A DNA stretch of 64,000 nt from positions 1 to 64,000 of the forward strand of contig JAWKTI010000006.1 of assembly GCA_041399155.1 (NCBI GenBank). The letters are read 5' to 3'. Below, in pieces: positions 62,225-64,000 of this stretch; the stretch's first letter is position 1, and every line of letters begins with the position of its first letter. Source of the stretch: Zavarzinella sp. (GTDB lineage Bacteria; Planctomycetota; Planctomycetia; Gemmatales; Gemmataceae). The notes under the pieces were generated by a model that was given only the letters and a program-made list of their open reading frames with translations, was not told the DNA's origin and did not search any database. Position numbers and translations under genes: made by a program.

Positions 62225-64000
62225 ATGACACGGAATCTGATTCTTGGCACGGCTGGCCACATCGATCATGGGAAAACCTCTCTCATTAAAATGCTGACGG
62301 GTGTGGACACCGACCGATTGCCGGAAGAAAAAGCACGTGGCATCAGTATCGACATCGGATTTGCCCAGATTACCACGCCTCAGCACCAGTTTGGCGTGGT
62401 GGATTGCCCAGGTCATGAGAAATTCATTAAAAACATGCTTGCGGGTGCGACAGGAATCGACCTTGCCCTGTTGGTGGTTGCAGCAGACGATGGCATCATG
62501 CCCCAGACCCGCGAACACCTCGACATTCTGCGTTACCTGGGCATCCCACGTGGGGTAATTGCGATTACCAAAGCCGATCTGGTGGATGAATCGGCACTGG
62601 AGTTGCTGGAACTGGAAATCCGCGACGCAATGGAAAAAACTTTTCTGGCAGAAGCTCCGATTGTCCGCACCGCCATTCCCACCGAGCAGGGCAAGGCAGA
62701 ATTGCTGCAAGCTCTTGATCAGCAGGCAGATACGGCGATTTTTGCCAATCGGAATTCCTGGTTCCGCCTGCCCATCGACCGGATTTTCGTGGTGCAGGGC
62801 CATGGCACCGTGGTCACCGGTTCGATTATCAGTGGTACCACCCACGTGGGGGATGAATTGGAATTGCAACCTGCAGGCACCCGTGTACGGGTGCGTGGGT
62901 TGCAGTCGCACAGTTTGTCCCACGATCAGCTTGGCCGCAGCCAGCGTGCCGCAATCAACCTGGCAGACGTTGATTCCCACCAACTGCATCGTGGGCACGA
63001 ACTGGCCACCCCAGGCTACCTGCAGCCCAGCCGCCTGATTACGGTACAACTGGAAGCCGTTGCCCGCTACCCACGTGGCTTGCGGCATCGCCTGCCGGTC
63101 CGCCTGCACGCAGGTACCACCGAGGCAATGGGGGTCCTCAGCCTGCTGGAGGCCGATCACCTGAACCCGGGACAGCACGCACTCGCACAGATTTTTCTGG
63201 ATGAACCAGTCACGGTCACATGGGGGCAACCGTTCATCGTGCGGGACTCTGCTGCCACCATCACGCTGGGTGGGGGAAAAGTGATTCAGCCCACCAGCCG
63301 CAAAATTCATCGCCGGCAACTCGAACCAATGCGGCAACTTCAGGAATTACAAACGAATGATCCGCTCAGGCGGTTGACAGCGTTCGCCTGGTTTCGTGGC
63401 AGCAATGGGTTTACCCCACCGGAATTGGTACGTGAAATTGGCATTATGCCAGGCGAAATTGATCCCACAATCGCGACAGCCACCACACAGCAGGTGGTGC
63501 AGAGATTGGGCAAAGGAAATCATTATTTTTCTGCCGCGATCATTAATGAACTGGCGAATAAGGTGCTGCAGGAACTGCTGGCACTGCACCGTGCCAATCC
63601 GCTGCAACTGAATTACGATCGACAGCACCTGATTTCGCGGTTTCATTACCTGAATAATGACCCGATGGTCGATGCGGTGATTGAACACCTGGTTGACACC
63701 CAACAGGTGACCACCACAGAACAAGGTCGTAAACTGGCACACGCCGACTTTCGCCCGCGCCTGACCCACAATCAGTTGCAATTAAAGAACAAAATTGTTG
63801 CTGCAATTCTACAAGGTGGACTGCAGCCACCGGAACTGGAAGAGTTTCGCAAAATGGCTGGCACGTTATCAAGAGAACTGGGGGAAGTAATTGCAGTGGC
63901 CATTGCGAAAGGGGAGATTGTCCCACTGACGGCAACAATTTTCCTGCACCAGCAACATCTGGAGGCCGCTAAGCAGCACGCACGCACCCTGGCCACAGGT
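62225..64000 (+). CDS. selB: Selenocysteine-specific elongation factor SelB, 3' end cut by window
   Basis: An open frame from ATG 62225 to the right edge (592 codons without a stop, perhaps about 40 short of the usual family length). The G domain has GTAGHIDHGKTS (G1), RGISIDIG (G2), DCPGHEKF (G3) and TKAD (G4). Then come the EF-Tu-like domains (FVVQGHGTVVTGSI, LRGLQSH-like VRGLQSHS) and the winged-helix C-terminal region that binds SECIS RNA. SelB brings Sec-tRNA(Sec) to UGA codons, so the organism should make selenoproteins. selA, selC and selenoprotein genes are not seen here. Confidence 0.95.
   Translation, partial: MTRNLILGTAGHIDHGKTSLIKMLTGVDTDRLPEEKARGISIDIGFAQITTPQHQFGVVDCPGHEKFIKNMLAGATGIDLALLVVAADDGIMPQTREHLDILRYLGIPRGVIAITKADLVDESALELLELEIRDAMEKTFLAEAPIVRTAIPTEQGKAELLQALDQQADTAIFANRNSWFRLPIDRIFVVQGHGTVVTGSIISGTTHVGDELELQPAGTRVRVRGLQSHSLSHDQLGRSQRAAINLADVDSHQLHRGHELATPGYLQPSRLITVQLEAVARYPRGLRHRLPVRLHAGTTEAMGVLSLLEADHLNPGQHALAQIFLDEPVTVTWGQPFIVRDSAATITLGGGKVIQPTSRKIHRRQLEPMRQLQELQTNDPLRRLTAFAWFRGSNGFTPPELVREIGIMPGEIDPTIATATTQQVVQRLGKGNHYFSAAIINELANKVLQELLALHRANPLQLNYDRQHLISRFHYLNNDPMVDAVIEHLVDTQQVTTTEQGRKLAHADFRPRLTHNQLQLKNKIVAAILQGGLQPPELEEFRKMAGTLSRELGEVIAVAIAKGEIVPLTATIFLHQQHLEAAKQHARTLATG

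Noticed and set aside
62168..63337. 389-codon minus-strand open frame
   Set aside because: It is the antisense shadow of the clearly recognisable selB gene and shows no protein family features.
1..64000. tRNA or rRNA genes
   Set aside because: No cloverleaf or rRNA segment was recognised by eye on either strand; a tRNA finder would be needed to be certain.

Overview
The window looks like a chromosomal segment of a planctomycete, most plausibly of the Gemmata branch. This is inferred from gene content, since no rRNA is present. The supporting signs are an ECF sigma factor followed by a Ser/Thr kinase fused to WD40 repeats and a WD40-caspase protein, a second kinase with a beta-propeller-like exterior, a HYExAFE-family protein, two giant exported beta-rich proteins, a PafA-like phosphatase, and short operons separated by repeat-rich gaps. 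Base composition is moderate by eye.

Layout. 1-2.6 kb: a partial unknown gene running off the left edge, a perfect hairpin, a duplicated 144-bp unit carrying dispersed palindromic repeats, and a small membrane protein. 2.7-15.5 kb: housekeeping and signalling genes, mostly on the minus strand (LL-diaminopimelate aminotransferase, rlmN, an Rpn-type nuclease on the plus strand, an EF-G paralogue, hisA, a kinase, an alkaline phosphatase and a sugar isomerase). 16-18.6 kb: miaB and a leucine-rich-repeat protein. 18.6-25.6 kb: two giant secreted or anchored proteins. 25.7-31.5 kb: surE, a symmetric palindrome cluster with a textbook parS core, a HYExAFE gene, a ParB-like gene bracketed by a duplicated grpE tail, grpE, dnaJ and a secreted metallopeptidase-like protein.

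31.9-35.5 kb: a compact phage-derived module of a small protein, terminase small and large subunits and an ABC ATPase-acetyltransferase fusion, with no capsid or portal genes. 35.6-45 kb: an accessory region holding a DUF3800 gene between 84-bp direct repeats, the DarTG toxin-antitoxin pair, a SUKH protein and an AT-rich HEAT-repeat gene, mixed with ordinary genes (sugar isomerase, VanZ-like, NlpC/P60, metallophosphoesterase).

45.5-64 kb: a PagL-like lipid A deacylase, hflX, a lipoate ligase, the ECF-kinase-caspase operon, glyA, purH, an HscC-type Hsp70 with a membrane partner, a NUDIX hydrolase and a selB running off the right edge. SelB implies that the organism decodes selenocysteine.

The most unusual parts are the capsid-less terminase plus ABC-acetyltransferase module, the sigma-kinase-caspase operon, the DUF3800 repeat cassette, the parS-centred palindrome cluster and the pair of giant proteins. 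Homology statements come from recognising motifs in the translated sequence; no database search was run.
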